Shown: positions 9,461 through 19,448 of the stretch, in pieces
Layout: each line of letters starts with the position of its first letter
Position numbering within the stretch: the stretch's first letter is position 1
Source: Methylococcales bacterium
GTDB lineage: Bacteria; Pseudomonadota; Gammaproteobacteria; Methylococcales; Methylomonadaceae
DNA: 56,731 nucleotides
Assembly: GCA_026399015.1 (NCBI GenBank)
Contig: JAPLRS010000013.1
Coordinates: 1 to 56,731 of the forward strand
Direction of reading: 5' to 3'
Position numbers and translations under genes: made by a program
The notes under the pieces: model-generated
Told to the model about the DNA's origin: nothing
Databases searched by the model: none
The model's input: only the letters and a program-made list of their open reading frames with translations

Positions 9461-10114
9461 CTAAATAATTTCTATTTTCTCAGCTAAAAAATCAAAATCT
9501 GCTTTAGGTGTGTGTGGTAATACACCCAATAACGGGACAGGCATTAAATGCTTAATGGTATCGATGTTTTCGTCTGTATTTAACATATCAGCATCCACAC
9601 AGACTGCTATCCAGCCAACACAAATTGTTCCTGATTGTTTTATAGCCTGATATGTTAGCTTAGCGTGGTTAATGCAACCTAACTTAATACCTACCACTAA
9701 AATAATCGGCAAACCTAAGGTTATGGCCAAATCACTGATATCTTGCTGAGCATTTAAAGGCGCATACCAGCCACCAGCCCCTTCAACAATAACGACATCA
9801 GCCATTTCTTTAAGTGCAGCATAGCATTCAATAACTTTACCAAACTCAACGGGATTATTAATGCCCGCAATATGTGGAGATACTGCTTGCTCGTAGGCAT
9901 AGGGATTTATCAAATCATAAGGCACTTGCACAGACGCATTGGTTTGTATTAATAGAGCATCTTCATTACGGTTATTTAATTCACACCCCGCGGCCACTGG
10001 CTTCATACCGACCACGACTTTACCTAGCTTTTTAAAATAGCGTATTAACGCAATAGTCGCCCAAGTTTTACCCACATTGGTATCAGTTCCAGTTATAAAA
10101 AAACCTTGCTTCAT
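9461..10114 (-). CDS. bioD: Dethiobiotin synthetase
   Basis: ATP-dependent carboxylation of diaminopelargonate to dethiobiotin. The 217 residues carry the P-loop GTDTNVGKTW at the N-terminus, MKPVAAGCE, and VEGAGGWYAPLN with the second nucleotide motif. It is the last gene of the minus-strand biotin operon, 44 bases after the bioH-bioC fusion. The stop lies 15 bases from the end of the convergent metal ATPase, with no obvious hairpin between them. Confidence 0.95.
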   Translation of the reverse strand: MKQGFFITGTDTNVGKTWATIALIRYFKKLGKVVVGMKPVAAGCELNNRNEDALLIQTNASVQVPYDLINPYAYEQAVSPHIAGINNPVEFGKVIECYAALKEMADVVIVEGAGGWYAPLNAQQDISDLAITLGLPIILVVGIKLGCINHAKLTYQAIKQSGTICVGWIAVCVDADMLNTDENIDTIKHLMPVPLLGVLPHTPKADFDFLAEKIEII

Positions 10115-10158
10115 AGTCTAATTTTCCTATCTAAGCACAATTAGATTTACAAAAAAAA

Positions 10159-11700
10159 TTAAGCACTTGCAATAACACTAATTACCTCAAAGGTAGCTGG
10201 AATTTGTGCATTAAGCCGTAAGGCTTCGTATGCTGTATACATTTTTTTCATAGCGGTTTTGGTGGTCAACGATTTATTGCGACCCGAAACCTGTTGAGCA
10301 CCCAACCCTTTTAACTCTTGCATTAAACACCTAACACTTGGGTATGTAGACACATACGAATGACTCACGATTTTAATGTCTTTAAATCCAGCATTCTCCA
10401 AAAACTGCTGGATATCTGCTTGGCTATAAAAATCGTTTACATGATTGTAATGATCAACCGTCGCCCACGCAGTTTTTAATTCTTGTAAAGTTTTAGGGCC
10501 AAAAGTTGAAAACACTAACTGACCTTCGGGTTTTAAAACTCTCTTAATATCAAAAAACACAGCGCTTAAGTTATGACACCATTGCAAGGCTAAATTTGAA
10601 AACAAGTGATCTACACTACCCGAAGTAAAGGGTAAAAACTCGGCATCGGCACACACAAATTTCAATGTAGATGCTTTTAGCAACTTGGCTTGGGTGGTTT
10701 TTAACATGGCATACGCAATATCAACTGCAATCAATTCTCGATAATTAGTGCTAGCCACTAACTCAGATGTTAAAAATCCGGTACCACAGCCCAAGTCTAA
10801 TAAAACACCCTGACATTGTTTAATATCCACAAAACTTAACAGTTCTCGCCCCACCTGCCGTTGTAACTCAGCCACCCCATCATATGTATTCGCGGCTTTA
10901 GCAAACGATTGCTTAATACGACTTTTATCTAAACGCACGGGTGTAAACTGAGAAATGATGTCGATTATCTCCTGTGCATGCGATAAGAACGGCACATGAC
11001 CGGCCTTATCAATAATATTAAGCTCAATATTGGGGGCTAAGGCTTGCATTTGCTGGCCGACGCCAACTGGAACCAAGGTATCTCGTGTACCCAGTATCAC
11101 TGAAACTGGCACTTTAGTTTTAGCGAGCGCTGTTCTTAAATCCGCGGTTTTAAGAATTTCTAAACCACCCTGTAAAGTATGCTCAGCAGGCGCTGGGAAT
11201 TCTAAAACTGCGGTTTTAAGTTTTTTAATTAACGCTTTAAAGTCCGGCAATTGATTAACCTGCAAAGACAAAAACCGTAGTAAAGTCGCCTGGCAATCTA
11301 CATTTAATTGCGTGGCAAAATCCTCTAATAAATCTACGCGCATACCTGACCAATGCTGGCTTTGCGTAAACATCGGATTACCCGCCAATAAAACTAAAGA
11401 GGACACTTTATCTGGATAACGTTGCGCAATATCCAAAACTACCGTTGCGCCTAAAGACCAGCCCAGCCAACAAAATTGTCCTTCTGGGACTGCTGCCACT
11501 AAAGCTGCGCTAATATCTGGTAAATTAAAATCGTTTAAAGCGTCACTTTGACCATGCCCGGGTAAATCAAGGCAGATCACTTGATAGCGTTTGGCTAATT
11601 GCTCCGCAAAGGCTTGCCAAATACCGCTGTGCATTGCCCAACCATGCACTAAAACAATGGTTGGCCCCTGCCCTATAGATTGTTGATGAATCTTGACCAT
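10159..11700 (-). CDS. bioHC: BioH-BioC fusion: pimeloyl-ACP esterase plus malonyl-ACP methyltransferase
   Basis: One 513-residue frame holds both enzymes that open and close the disguised-malonyl route to pimeloyl-ACP. Residues 1-252 are an alpha/beta hydrolase like BioH: VLVHGWAMHSG, nucleophile S82 in LGWSLGAT, D207 in GTRDTLVP and H235 in KAGHVPFLSH. Residues about 258-513 are a class I methyltransferase like BioC: KSRIKQSFAKAANTYD, SAM motif LDLGCGTG (301-308) and LFSNLALQWCHNL. No stop or frameshift separates them. The gene sits between bioF (8-base gap) and bioD. Fusing the enzyme that adds the methyl with the one that removes it is uncommon. Confidence 0.93.
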   Translation of the reverse strand: MVKIHQQSIGQGPTIVLVHGWAMHSGIWQAFAEQLAKRYQVICLDLPGHGQSDALNDFNLPDISAALVAAVPEGQFCWLGWSLGATVVLDIAQRYPDKVSSLVLLAGNPMFTQSQHWSGMRVDLLEDFATQLNVDCQATLLRFLSLQVNQLPDFKALIKKLKTAVLEFPAPAEHTLQGGLEILKTADLRTALAKTKVPVSVILGTRDTLVPVGVGQQMQALAPNIELNIIDKAGHVPFLSHAQEIIDIISQFTPVRLDKSRIKQSFAKAANTYDGVAELQRQVGRELLSFVDIKQCQGVLLDLGCGTGFLTSELVASTNYRELIAVDIAYAMLKTTQAKLLKASTLKFVCADAEFLPFTSGSVDHLFSNLALQWCHNLSAVFFDIKRVLKPEGQLVFSTFGPKTLQELKTAWATVDHYNHVNDFYSQADIQQFLENAGFKDIKIVSHSYVSTYPSVRCLMQELKGLGAQQVSGRNKSLTTKTAMKKMYTAYEALRLNAQIPATFEVISVIASA

Positions 11701-11708
11701 AATCCCTA

Positions 11709-12923
11709 TTAATCAGCTTCTGTGTGGGTTTTATTAATTGCTGTATTTAAAGCATCCAGTAACTGATCAACTTGCGTCTCTTGATGTAACGCAGAAAAGG
11801 TGACCCTTAATCTCGCACTTCCTTTAGGGACAGTGGGCGGTCTAATAGCACTCACTAAAAAACCAGCTTTTAATAAATGTTCACTAATCTCCACCGCTCT
11901 TTGACTATCACCAATCACAATTGGCTGTATCGCGGACAGCATGTCAAACTTATCATCTGAATTTGCCGACACAAGATTAACTAACTCAAACCCTAATTGC
12001 TCAGCTCCCGTCCTAAAGCGTAAAGCTAAGTGTTTAAGATGAGCTCTACGCCAGTCATCAGCGATAACGCGTTTTAAACTGGCTCTAGTGGCTTCAGCAA
12101 CGGCTGCTGGCAGTGCCGTCGTAAAAATATAAGTGCGCGCTTTTTGTATTAAGGTTTCTATCAATTCATCAGAGCCGGCAATAAAAGCCCCAAAAGTACC
12201 GAAACCTTTGCCTAAAGTGCCCATTAAGATAGGTAAATCGGTTTGGCTTAAACCAAAACATTCCGTTAAACCGCCTCCTTTAGCACCCAAAACACCAAAG
12301 CCATGCGCATCATCAACCATTAACCACGCATCCTGTGCTTTAGCCACTTTAACTAAATCCGCTAAGGGGGCAAAATCTCCATCCATACTAAAAACGCCGT
12401 CAGTCACGATCAGTTTATTACCGCTAGCCTTACTTAAGTGGGTATTAAGATGTTGAGTATCCGCATGCTGATAGCGTTTAAAACGTGCGCCAGACATCAA
12501 GCCACCATCTAACAAAGACGCATGATTTAACCTATCTTCAAATACTGCATCCTGTATATCAAGCAAAGCAGAAATCACACCCATATTGGCCATATAGCCA
12601 GTTGAGAATAATAATGCCCGCTCACGACCGGTAAATTCTGCTAACTCTTCTTCTAAAGCATGATGCGCAGAACTGTGCCCACAGATTAAATGTGCAGATC
12701 CACTGCCAACTCCATATTGATCAGCACCCGACTTAAAAGCGCTGATTACTTCTGGATGATTTGCCAAGCCTAAATAATCATTGCTACAAAAATTAAGGAT
12801 GCTTCGACCATCAAGCTTTAAGTGAATACCTTGCGGTGAGTCAATAACCCGCCGAGATCGATACAATCCCGACGTGGCAATGTCTTGTAACTGCTGAGAT
12901 AAATCCGGAAAGGCGTAACTCAT
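11709..12923 (-). CDS. bioF: 8-amino-7-oxononanoate synthase
   Basis: PLP enzyme that condenses pimeloyl-ACP with alanine. The 404 residues show the family start [14 protein letters not shown] (here [13 protein letters not shown]), [25 protein letters not shown] and the PLP lysine in [13 protein letters not shown]. The ATG shares one base with the bioB stop, so the two are coupled. It belongs to the operon bioB-bioF-bioHC-bioD. Confidence 0.95.
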   Translation of the reverse strand: MSYAFPDLSQQLQDIATSGLYRSRRVIDSPQGIHLKLDGRSILNFCSNDYLGLANHPEVISAFKSGADQYGVGSGSAHLICGHSSAHHALEEELAEFTGRERALLFSTGYMANMGVISALLDIQDAVFEDRLNHASLLDGGLMSGARFKRYQHADTQHLNTHLSKASGNKLIVTDGVFSMDGDFAPLADLVKVAKAQDAWLMVDDAHGFGVLGAKGGGLTECFGLSQTDLPILMGTLGKGFGTFGAFIAGSDELIETLIQKARTYIFTTALPAAVAEATRASLKRVIADDWRRAHLKHLALRFRTGAEQLGFELVNLVSANSDDKFDMLSAIQPIVIGDSQRAVEISEHLLKAGFLVSAIRPPTVPKGSARLRVTFSALHQETQVDQLLDALNTAINKTHTEAD

Positions 12924-13906
12924 TAAGCGTAACTAGATCCACCAGATTTAATACCTAAACGCTCAAATAGAGCTAGATCGTGATTAGTCATTGGGTTATC
13001 GGTGGTTAATAACTTATCACCATAAAAAATTGAATTAGCACCCGCTAAAAAGCATAAGGCTTGCATTTCATCAGACATTTTATTTCGGCCTGCTGATAAA
13101 CGCACTCTAGATTGTGGCATCATAATTCTTGCAACAGCTAAGGTTCTTACAAACACTAAAGGATCAAGTTCTTCAGTACCCATTAAAGGTGTTCCTTCTA
13201 CTTGCACTAACATATTAACCGGCACACTTTCTGGATGCTTAGGCATATTAGCTAACTGAATTAACAACTCTGCACGGTCAACATCACTTTCACCCATACC
13301 AACAATACCACCGCAGCACACATTAATACCGGCATCGCGCACGCGCTCTAAAGTATCTAAACGATCTTGATAAGTACGCGTAGTAATCACTTCTGAATAA
13401 TAGTCTTCTGAAGTATCGAGGTTATGGTTGTAATAATCTAAACCGCCTTCTTTTAAACGCTGCGTTTGGGCATCTGTTAACATACCCAAGGTAACACAAG
13501 TTTCCATCCCTAAAGCTTTAACACCTTGCACCATTTCTATCACTCTTTCGACGTCTTTATCTTTGGGTTGACGCCAAGCAGCACCCATACAAAAACGTGA
13601 AGCACCTTGATCTTTAGCTTGTTGAGCCGCTTTGATAACCGAATCCACAGGCATTAAAGCTTCTGGCGTTAAGCCAGAATCATAACGCGCACTTTGTGGA
13701 CAATAGCCACAATCTTCTGAACAAGAACCGGTTTTAATACTAAGTAAGCTACTGATTTGCACTTCATTTGGATCAAAATGCTCACGATGCACAGTTTGAG
13801 CCTTAAAAATCAAATCATTAAAGGGTAAAGCGTACAGTGCTTTTACCTCATCCAATGTCCAATCGTGACGAATAGGATGGGTATTTAAAGCAGGATTTGC
13901 AGACAT
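12923..13906 (-). CDS. bioB: Biotin synthase
   Basis: Radical-SAM enzyme that inserts sulfur into dethiobiotin. The CxxxCxxC cluster site is in [24 protein letters not shown] and [19 protein letters not shown] are further landmarks, including the conserved arginine and cysteine around the second cluster. I place the start at the ATG at 13906 (327 residues) because GGAG lies 9 bases upstream; the TTG at 13921 would include that ribosome site in the coding part. First gene of the biotin operon, divergent from comF with a gap of only about 75 bases. Confidence 0.95.
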   Translation of the reverse strand: MSANPALNTHPIRHDWTLDEVKALYALPFNDLIFKAQTVHREHFDPNEVQISSLLSIKTGSCSEDCGYCPQSARYDSGLTPEALMPVDSVIKAAQQAKDQGASRFCMGAAWRQPKDKDVERVIEMVQGVKALGMETCVTLGMLTDAQTQRLKEGGLDYYNHNLDTSEDYYSEVITTRTYQDRLDTLERVRDAGINVCCGGIVGMGESDVDRAELLIQLANMPKHPESVPVNMLVQVEGTPLMGTEELDPLVFVRTLAVARIMMPQSRVRLSAGRNKMSDEMQALCFLAGANSIFYGDKLLTTDNPMTNHDLALFERLGIKSGGSSYA

Positions 13907-13981
13907 TCTGTTAATCTCCAAGAACAGTTATAGTTTAAAGTGACTCGCATTAACAGCAATCGTCAACCTAATGAATTAAAA

Positions 13982-14683
13982 ATGGTACACAACTGGCTTA
14001 ATATTATACAGGATTACTTGCTACCGCCTACCTGCTTGTTATGCGGAAACAAAGGTTTTAAGTCACATGACCTGTGTGATTGTTGTTATCAACGCCTACT
14101 TAGAAACAAACGTAGCTGTTATCGCTGTGCAGAAATCTTTGAAAGCAATGTCTCTACACCCAGTTTATGTGGACACTGTATTAGCACGCCACCCGCCTTT
14201 GACGAAACTTATGCCCCTTTTGTTTATCAAGCAGAAATACGGCATTTAGTGACCAAACTCAAATTTGGTGGTCAAACTAAAAACGCCCGTTTACTTGGTT
14301 TATTGTTAGCAGACCACCTTAAACAAAGTGCACAATTACCTGAATTGATAATCCCTGTACCCTTATATAAAACGCGCTATAGAGAACGCGGTTTTAATCA
14401 AGCTTTAGAAATTGGTCGAACTGTAGCAAAAGAATTAAACATACCCCTGGATATCACAAGTTGCCAAAGAACGCATGACACTCCACATCAAATCGGCTTA
14501 ACTGCCCTACAAAGACGTAAAAATCTGGAAAAAGCCTTTACCTTAATCAAACCCATAAAGGCCCAACATGTAGCAATATTAGATGATGTAATGACTACTG
14601 GCTCTACAGTGCATGAACTAGCCAGTTTATTAAAAAAAGCAGGAGTAGAACGAGTGGATGTCTGGGTATGCGCAAGGGCTTAG
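13982..14683 (+). CDS. comF: ComF-family phosphoribosyltransferase-like protein
   Basis: ComF/GntX-type protein of about 233 residues, linked to natural DNA uptake in some bacteria. The N-terminal zinc-finger-like part reads PPTCLLCGNKG, DCCYQRL, CYRC and CGHC. The C-terminal PRPP-binding loop is ILDDVMTTGSTVHEL, and the middle has YRERGFNQALEIGR. I chose the ATG at 13982, which gives the usual start; a GTG at 13940 is in frame, and neither has a clear ribosome site. Ends 5 bases from the convergent Nudix gene. Confidence 0.9.
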   Translation: MVHNWLNIIQDYLLPPTCLLCGNKGFKSHDLCDCCYQRLLRNKRSCYRCAEIFESNVSTPSLCGHCISTPPAFDETYAPFVYQAEIRHLVTKLKFGGQTKNARLLGLLLADHLKQSAQLPELIIPVPLYKTRYRERGFNQALEIGRTVAKELNIPLDITSCQRTHDTPHQIGLTALQRRKNLEKAFTLIKPIKAQHVAILDDVMTTGSTVHELASLLKKAGVERVDVWVCARA

Positions 14684-14688
14684 AGGTT

Positions 14689-15651
14689 TTAACTTAAAAA
14701 AACTCTTATCGCCGCTATGCCCTGAGCACCTAAACCTTTAGCCTGAGCTAAATCGGTTTCGGCTAATCCGCCCAAGGCATAAACGGGGATATTAACTTGT
14801 GAGACTAAATCGGCAAATTGTTCCCACCCCATGGGTTCGGTATCTGGGTGTGTTTGAGTTGGTAAAACTGGAGCTAACACCACAAAATCTATACCTAAGC
14901 GTTGGGCATGTAAAAGCTCTTTTAAGGAATGGCAAGAGGCGCTGACCCAATATTCATTTTCGGCAATATCGTATTCAGTCACAGGGCGACTACCGATAGC
15001 CATTAAATCTGTGCTCGTTAAATGCAAACCATCTACCGGAAATTCTTCGGCATGTTTAACAGCAGAATTAAGTAATAACACCACACCTAATTCTTGGCAG
15101 AGTGGATAAGCTTTTTGTAAAAAAGCTTTTATAACAGCTGGTTGCGTATTTTTTAAACGTAGTTGAATAAACTTTATATCGCGGTCTAATAAAATTTGTA
15201 AATGTGCTAATAAAGTAAGCTCATCTTCTGCATCATCTAATATTGCATATCGATCTGGTAGTTGCGCGGCTTTAATAATGGTTTGATTTGCAGCCGGAAA
15301 GGTATGTGCATTAAGTTCTGTTGACGTTACCCATTTAAACATCTGACCTTCGCAGGCTTTTGCTTCCCCAGAAAAGTCTGTTACTAAAAACACATGTAAT
15401 TTTACTGCTAAATCAGCGTACTTATGCTGTATGGTAATCAAGGGGGTAGCGCTATTAACTGTAATATCTAGCTCTTCTTTAAATTCTCTAACTAGGGCTT
15501 GCTCTGCGCTTTCGTTAGCATCCAATTTACCGCCCGGAAACTCCCACAAGCCACCTTGATGCACACCCGACTTTCTTAAAGAAATAAGAATTTGGCCATC
15601 TGCGTTTTTTACTACCCCAACAGCCACTTCTAATACTGATTTATCGGTCAT
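14689..15651 (-). CDS. Nudix hydrolase (MutT-like) fused to thiamine-phosphate-synthase-like domain
   Basis: Residues 1-130 are a MutT-type Nudix domain; the box runs from GGKLDANESAEQ to REFKEELDI with the correct G-x5-E-x7-REUxEE spacing. MutT clears 8-oxo-dGTP. Residues about 135-320 are a ThiE/TenI-like TIM barrel (FIQLRLKN, GLHLTSTDL, PVYALGGLAE). This two-domain form of about 315 residues is common in gammaproteobacteria. The barrel lacks clear proof of ThiE activity, so I do not call it a thiamine enzyme. It lies 9 bases after argJ on the same strand. Confidence 0.88.
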   Translation of the reverse strand: MTDKSVLEVAVGVVKNADGQILISLRKSGVHQGGLWEFPGGKLDANESAEQALVREFKEELDITVNSATPLITIQHKYADLAVKLHVFLVTDFSGEAKACEGQMFKWVTSTELNAHTFPAANQTIIKAAQLPDRYAILDDAEDELTLLAHLQILLDRDIKFIQLRLKNTQPAVIKAFLQKAYPLCQELGVVLLLNSAVKHAEEFPVDGLHLTSTDLMAIGSRPVTEYDIAENEYWVSASCHSLKELLHAQRLGIDFVVLAPVLPTQTHPDTEPMGWEQFADLVSQVNIPVYALGGLAETDLAQAKGLGAQGIAAIRVFLS

Positions 15652-15660
15652 GTATCTAAC

Positions 15661-16875
15661 TTATGTTCTGTATTCTGCATTAATTTTTACGTAATCATAC
15701 GATAAATCACAGGTAAGCACTTCTTGTACTGCCACACCACGACCTAATTTAACGGTCACGGTAATTTCTTCTCTATCCATCACTGCTTGACCGGCTTCTT
15801 CTGTGTAATCATCTGCACGGCCACCGTTTCTAACGATACACACATCATCTAAGAAAAGTTGCACATCTTCTAAAATCATATTTTCAACCCCTGCTCGCCC
15901 TACGGCAGCAAGGATACGTCCCCAGTTAGGATCGCTGGCAAAAAATGCGGTTTTAACTAAAGGTGAATGTGCAATTGTTTTACCAACGCGCACCGCTTCT
16001 TCATCAGTTAATGCACCTTCAACCTTAATACGCATTAATTTAGTGGCACCCTCACCGTCTCTAACAATAGCTTCCGCTAATTGTTTGCAGACAGTCATCA
16101 CGGCATCAGCAAAGATCGTGTAATTTTCAGTGCCCGCTAAAATTTCTGGCACCGCAGAGCAACCACTGGCCATTAACATACAAGCATCATTAGTTGAGGT
16201 ATCGCCATCTACAGTAATACGATTAAACGATTGCTCAACCGCTAAAGCTAAACAATCTTGCAATAGTGTTTGGCTAATTTTAGCGTCAGTCGCCATAAAG
16301 CCTAACATGGTGGCCATATTAGGTTGAATCATACCTGCGCCTTTTGAAATACCATTAATAGTAATGGTCTCACCGGCAATACTAATAACTTTAGAAACAC
16401 CTTTAGGAAAAGTGTCGGTTGTCATAATGGCCTGAGCGGCTTTATCCCAATTATCTATCGCCAGATTGCTAACCGCTGTAGGTAAAGCCAAGGTAATTTT
16501 ATCAACGGGTAAAGGTTGACCTATAACACCAGTAGAAAAGGGAAGCACTTGTTCTGCTAAACCAGCCACTACTTTGGAGACCTCAACACATGATTGTAGT
16601 GCATCTTGCATGCCCTGCTCACCTGTACCGGCATTGGCATTACCTGAATTGATTAATAACCAACGAGGATTGTGCGCTAAATTAGCTTTAGCTAAGTGAA
16701 CTGGCGCAGCACAAAAAGCATTTTGCGTAAACACACCGGCACAGGTGGAACCTTCCGCCATTTGAAATACTAAAATATCATCTCTAACAGTTTGCTTAAT
16801 ACCAGCATTACTTGTGCCTAGCGTTATTCCATTGACATTGTGCATGATTGGAAAATCGCATTGTCCTACAGCCAT
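15661..16875 (-). CDS. argJ: Glutamate N-acetyltransferase/amino-acid acetyltransferase
   Basis: Ornithine acetyltransferase that recycles the acetyl group in arginine synthesis. The 404-residue precursor cleaves itself before the nucleophile T189 in NMATMLGF, giving two subunits. Other landmarks are LLINSGNANAGTG, TDTFPKG, TVDGDTSTND and SDPNWGRILAAVGRAG. It follows a CDF transporter gene after a 3-base gap and precedes the Nudix fusion by 9, so the three are probably co-transcribed. Confidence 0.95.
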   Translation of the reverse strand: MAVGQCDFPIMHNVNGITLGTSNAGIKQTVRDDILVFQMAEGSTCAGVFTQNAFCAAPVHLAKANLAHNPRWLLINSGNANAGTGEQGMQDALQSCVEVSKVVAGLAEQVLPFSTGVIGQPLPVDKITLALPTAVSNLAIDNWDKAAQAIMTTDTFPKGVSKVISIAGETITINGISKGAGMIQPNMATMLGFMATDAKISQTLLQDCLALAVEQSFNRITVDGDTSTNDACMLMASGCSAVPEILAGTENYTIFADAVMTVCKQLAEAIVRDGEGATKLMRIKVEGALTDEEAVRVGKTIAHSPLVKTAFFASDPNWGRILAAVGRAGVENMILEDVQLFLDDVCIVRNGGRADDYTEEAGQAVMDREEITVTVKLGRGVAVQEVLTCDLSYDYVKINAEYRT

Positions 16876-16878
16876 CTG

Positions 16879-18033
16879 TTATTCCTCGTTTTGTTTAAAA
16901 AATAATACGATATCATTGATATCTTTTACGCGTTTTTTCATGACTTTAATCTGCTTTTTTAAAGCCTGCATTAGAGCAGTATCTGCACTTAAGGCAAACG
17001 GTAAGATAATCTCAACCTCAATACATTCACTAAGATAGTGAATTCTAAAATCTTCTATATGCGCCTCAAAGTCAGGCAAGTATTTAGCTAATAAAGCCTT
17101 AACTTCGTTGCGAGTTAAGGGTTTGTGTTTTTCAAAATAGGCTTCATCATCTTCTGGATCCACGTGCACTAACACATCCATCACATCATCAAATCGACTA
17201 ATGAGTTCGTCACGAACAATATCACCAATCGCATGGCCTTCTGACACGGTAATACGTGGATCAACTACAATATGCGCATCAATTAAGGCATCTTCACCCA
17301 TTTGGCGAGAACGCAATAAATGTATGCCTTCTACGCCATCAATACCCATGATTACATTGCGAATTTCTGCGACTAAAAGCGGAGGTAAAGAAGTATCAAC
17401 CAATTCTTTAACACTATCAAAAATCAGATTTAAACCAATTTTTGCCACCATTAAAGCGACAACAATTGCGGCAATGGCATCTGCCAACGGATAACCCAAC
17501 ATAACTGCCGCAATACCAAACAGCACCACAATTGATGAAATAGCATCACTGCGTTGATGCCAAGCATTTGCCATTAAGAGTTTAGAGCGGGTTTTTCTAG
17601 CGATGCGTTTTGTATAGTGATACAACCATTCATTAATAATGATAGAAATAGCAGCGACCGCTATGCCTAAGGAGTTGGGTGCCGGTAATTCTTCAGGATT
17701 AGCTATGCGGGTCATAACCTCCCATGAGATTCCACCACCAATCGCAATTAAACTTAAACCTAAGATAACCGTTGCGATCGTTTCAAATCGGCGATGTCCA
17801 TATGGATGTTCATGATCTGCTTCACGACTGCCTAATCTAACTGCAACTATAACTAAAAGATCGCTTAATAGATCAGATAATGAATGTATACCATCGGCAA
17901 TCAACGCCGCTGACTGCCCCCAAATACCGAACCCAATTTTAATAAGGGTCTGAAAGACATTAACAGTAGCGCCTACATAACTGGCTTTAGCTTTTAATTT
18001 ATTCAGTTTTACGGTATCAAGTGGGTCGTTCAT
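16879..18033 (-). CDS. Cation diffusion facilitator metal transporter
   Basis: Inner-membrane divalent-metal/proton antiporter of 384 residues with about six helices. The metal sites show as DGIHSLSD (D47, H50, D54) in helix 2 and HQRSD in helix 5. A cytoplasmic ferredoxin-like domain (about 215-300) includes LLRSRQMGEDALIDAHI. The tail is about 80 residues longer than in FieF. Pattern and size fit the CDF/ZitB-FieF group; the metal (zinc, iron, manganese) is not determined. It overlaps the upstream tusA-like gene by 4 bases. Confidence 0.9.
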   Translation of the reverse strand: MNDPLDTVKLNKLKAKASYVGATVNVFQTLIKIGFGIWGQSAALIADGIHSLSDLLSDLLVIVAVRLGSREADHEHPYGHRRFETIATVILGLSLIAIGGGISWEVMTRIANPEELPAPNSLGIAVAAISIIINEWLYHYTKRIARKTRSKLLMANAWHQRSDAISSIVVLFGIAAVMLGYPLADAIAAIVVALMVAKIGLNLIFDSVKELVDTSLPPLLVAEIRNVIMGIDGVEGIHLLRSRQMGEDALIDAHIVVDPRITVSEGHAIGDIVRDELISRFDDVMDVLVHVDPEDDEAYFEKHKPLTRNEVKALLAKYLPDFEAHIEDFRIHYLSECIEVEIILPFALSADTALMQALKKQIKVMKKRVKDINDIVLFFKQNEE

Positions 18034-18269
18034 TTTTCACCTACTTCAAGCACAATTATATATTCATGATCACCAGAACGGCTTTCCAAAACTTTATGAC
18101 CATTTATGCGACACCAAGCGGGAATATCATGCATTACCCCTGGATCTGTACAAATGACTTCTAACTGATCGCCAGTGTTAAGTTGCTTGACCTTATCTTG
18201 TGTCCGAATAACCGGCAATGGACATAAAAGGCGCCTGGCGTTTAAAGTTTCTCTTATTATTTCTTGCAT
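18030..18269 (-). CDS. TusA-family sulfurtransferase-like protein
   Basis: Small (79-residue) sulfur carrier of the TusA/SirA fold. The N-terminal LNARRLLCPLPVIRTQD holds the conserved cysteine that accepts persulfide sulfur and the CPxP motif. I start at the ATG at 18269, 8 bases past the stop of the PP-loop gene; an ATG at 18293 inside that gene is equally possible. Lying directly after a PP-loop thiolation-like enzyme suggests it delivers sulfur to that partner, which is inference. Confidence 0.85.
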   Translation of the reverse strand: MQEIIRETLNARRLLCPLPVIRTQDKVKQLNTGDQLEVICTDPGVMHDIPAWCRINGHKVLESRSGDHEYIIVLEVGEK

Positions 18270-18276
18270 AACAATT

Positions 18277-19320
18277 TTAAACGTGCCACTCATTAAGCAC
18301 TTCTGCTTTAGAAAAAGGTTTTACTTGGATGGTTCTCTCTGAGCCATCTTTCTGAGTAATCGTTATGTCAACTTGATCTTCATCACGACCTTGCGCATAA
18401 CGCGCGACAATTCTAGCGGCAAAAAATAAGTCTTCTGCAGACATCTCACCATCAATTAAAGTTAAGGGACCAGGATGACTAGAACAATGCATACTGATAA
18501 ATTCTTTTTTATATCCCTGTAAAAAACGCCCTTCGCCTTCTTCTCGCGCTACAATCAATTTAAAGTTTGGTTTTGGTCTAATGTGTCGACCCACCTTTAA
18601 TAACATGATGTCATCAAGTTCGTAATCTTTATCGCCTTGGGCTTTCCATAAATCCACTAGCTTTGCCGAATAGTATTTATCCGTTAAAAAGCAACATCCG
18701 CCCGCTGGTTGCGAGTAATCATCAATACCAAATTGCTTAGCCATTTCAATTTGTGGTTTACGTGAACGACCGGTAATATCATGCAACTTTTCTCTATCAA
18801 CCCAACCTTCTAGCTCTGGCTTAGTTGCCGGCAAGTTTTTAGCGCACATTGGGCGTAACAACAAATCATCTGCACCTGATTGTTTTGCTACGATGGGCAT
18901 TTTTGATTTCGTTTGAGACATTGGTCTTTGACCTATCACTTCGCCGGTGATAATAAAGTCAAAGTCATTTTCAACTATCCATTGTTTGGCTTTATTGACC
19001 ATAAAAATTTTACAATCCAAACACGGATTCATATGTGAGCCATAGCCATGTTTTGGATTGATGAGTACTTTTTTGTACTCTTCAATTACATCAACAATAT
19101 GCAGTTTAATGCCTAATTGTTCGGCAACCCATAAAGCATTATTACGATTGGGCTTGGCGTTATCTTGAGCCCGAATAGCATGTGTGTGACCTTCAACACA
19201 AAAGCCCGTAAAGAAGTTAATCCCTTCAACATGAACGCCCTGTTCCATGACTATTTTTGCGGCTAACATAGAATCTAGACCACCCGAAATTAACGCCACT
19301 GCTTTTCTTTGCTTACTCAT
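18277..19320 (-). CDS. PP-loop tRNA-thiolation-like protein with NFACT-R-type C-terminus
   Basis: A 347-residue ATP-pyrophosphatase. The PP-loop SGGLDSMLAA is near residue 13, the conserved CLDCK is near residue 100, and GGCCFLTD sits in the middle. The C-terminal third (LLKVGRHIRPK, then CSSHPGPLTLIDGE) resembles the NFACT-R RNA-binding domain. These proteins are often labelled tRNA (5-methylaminomethyl-2-thiouridylate) methyltransferase, but they have no methyltransferase motif. The start at 19320 is supported by AAAGGTG 3 bases upstream; the longer frame to 19386 has no such site. Paired with a TusA-like sulfur carrier. Confidence 0.82.
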   Translation of the reverse strand: MSKQRKAVALISGGLDSMLAAKIVMEQGVHVEGINFFTGFCVEGHTHAIRAQDNAKPNRNNALWVAEQLGIKLHIVDVIEEYKKVLINPKHGYGSHMNPCLDCKIFMVNKAKQWIVENDFDFIITGEVIGQRPMSQTKSKMPIVAKQSGADDLLLRPMCAKNLPATKPELEGWVDREKLHDITGRSRKPQIEMAKQFGIDDYSQPAGGCCFLTDKYYSAKLVDLWKAQGDKDYELDDIMLLKVGRHIRPKPNFKLIVAREEGEGRFLQGYKKEFISMHCSSHPGPLTLIDGEMSAEDLFFAARIVARYAQGRDEDQVDITITQKDGSERTIQVKPFSKAEVLNEWHV

Positions 19321-19448
19321 AACACCTTTGGATTTAAAAACACGACATTGCCATAAATAAATAAAATCTAATAGCAATCCTGACAATATTATAACTTAAT
19401 ATTTATAGACTAAATTCTCTAACAGATAAAGAGAACGAATATGAATGC

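Noticed and set aside
14689..15651. Nudix/ThiE-like fusion as a novel fusion
   Set aside because: This domain pair is common in gammaproteobacteria and has been noted before, so it is listed only as a feature.
18277..19320. Annotation as tRNA methyltransferase or MnmA
   Set aside because: The protein has a PP-loop and an NFACT-R-like tail but no SAM-binding motif, and it lacks the MnmA domain order.
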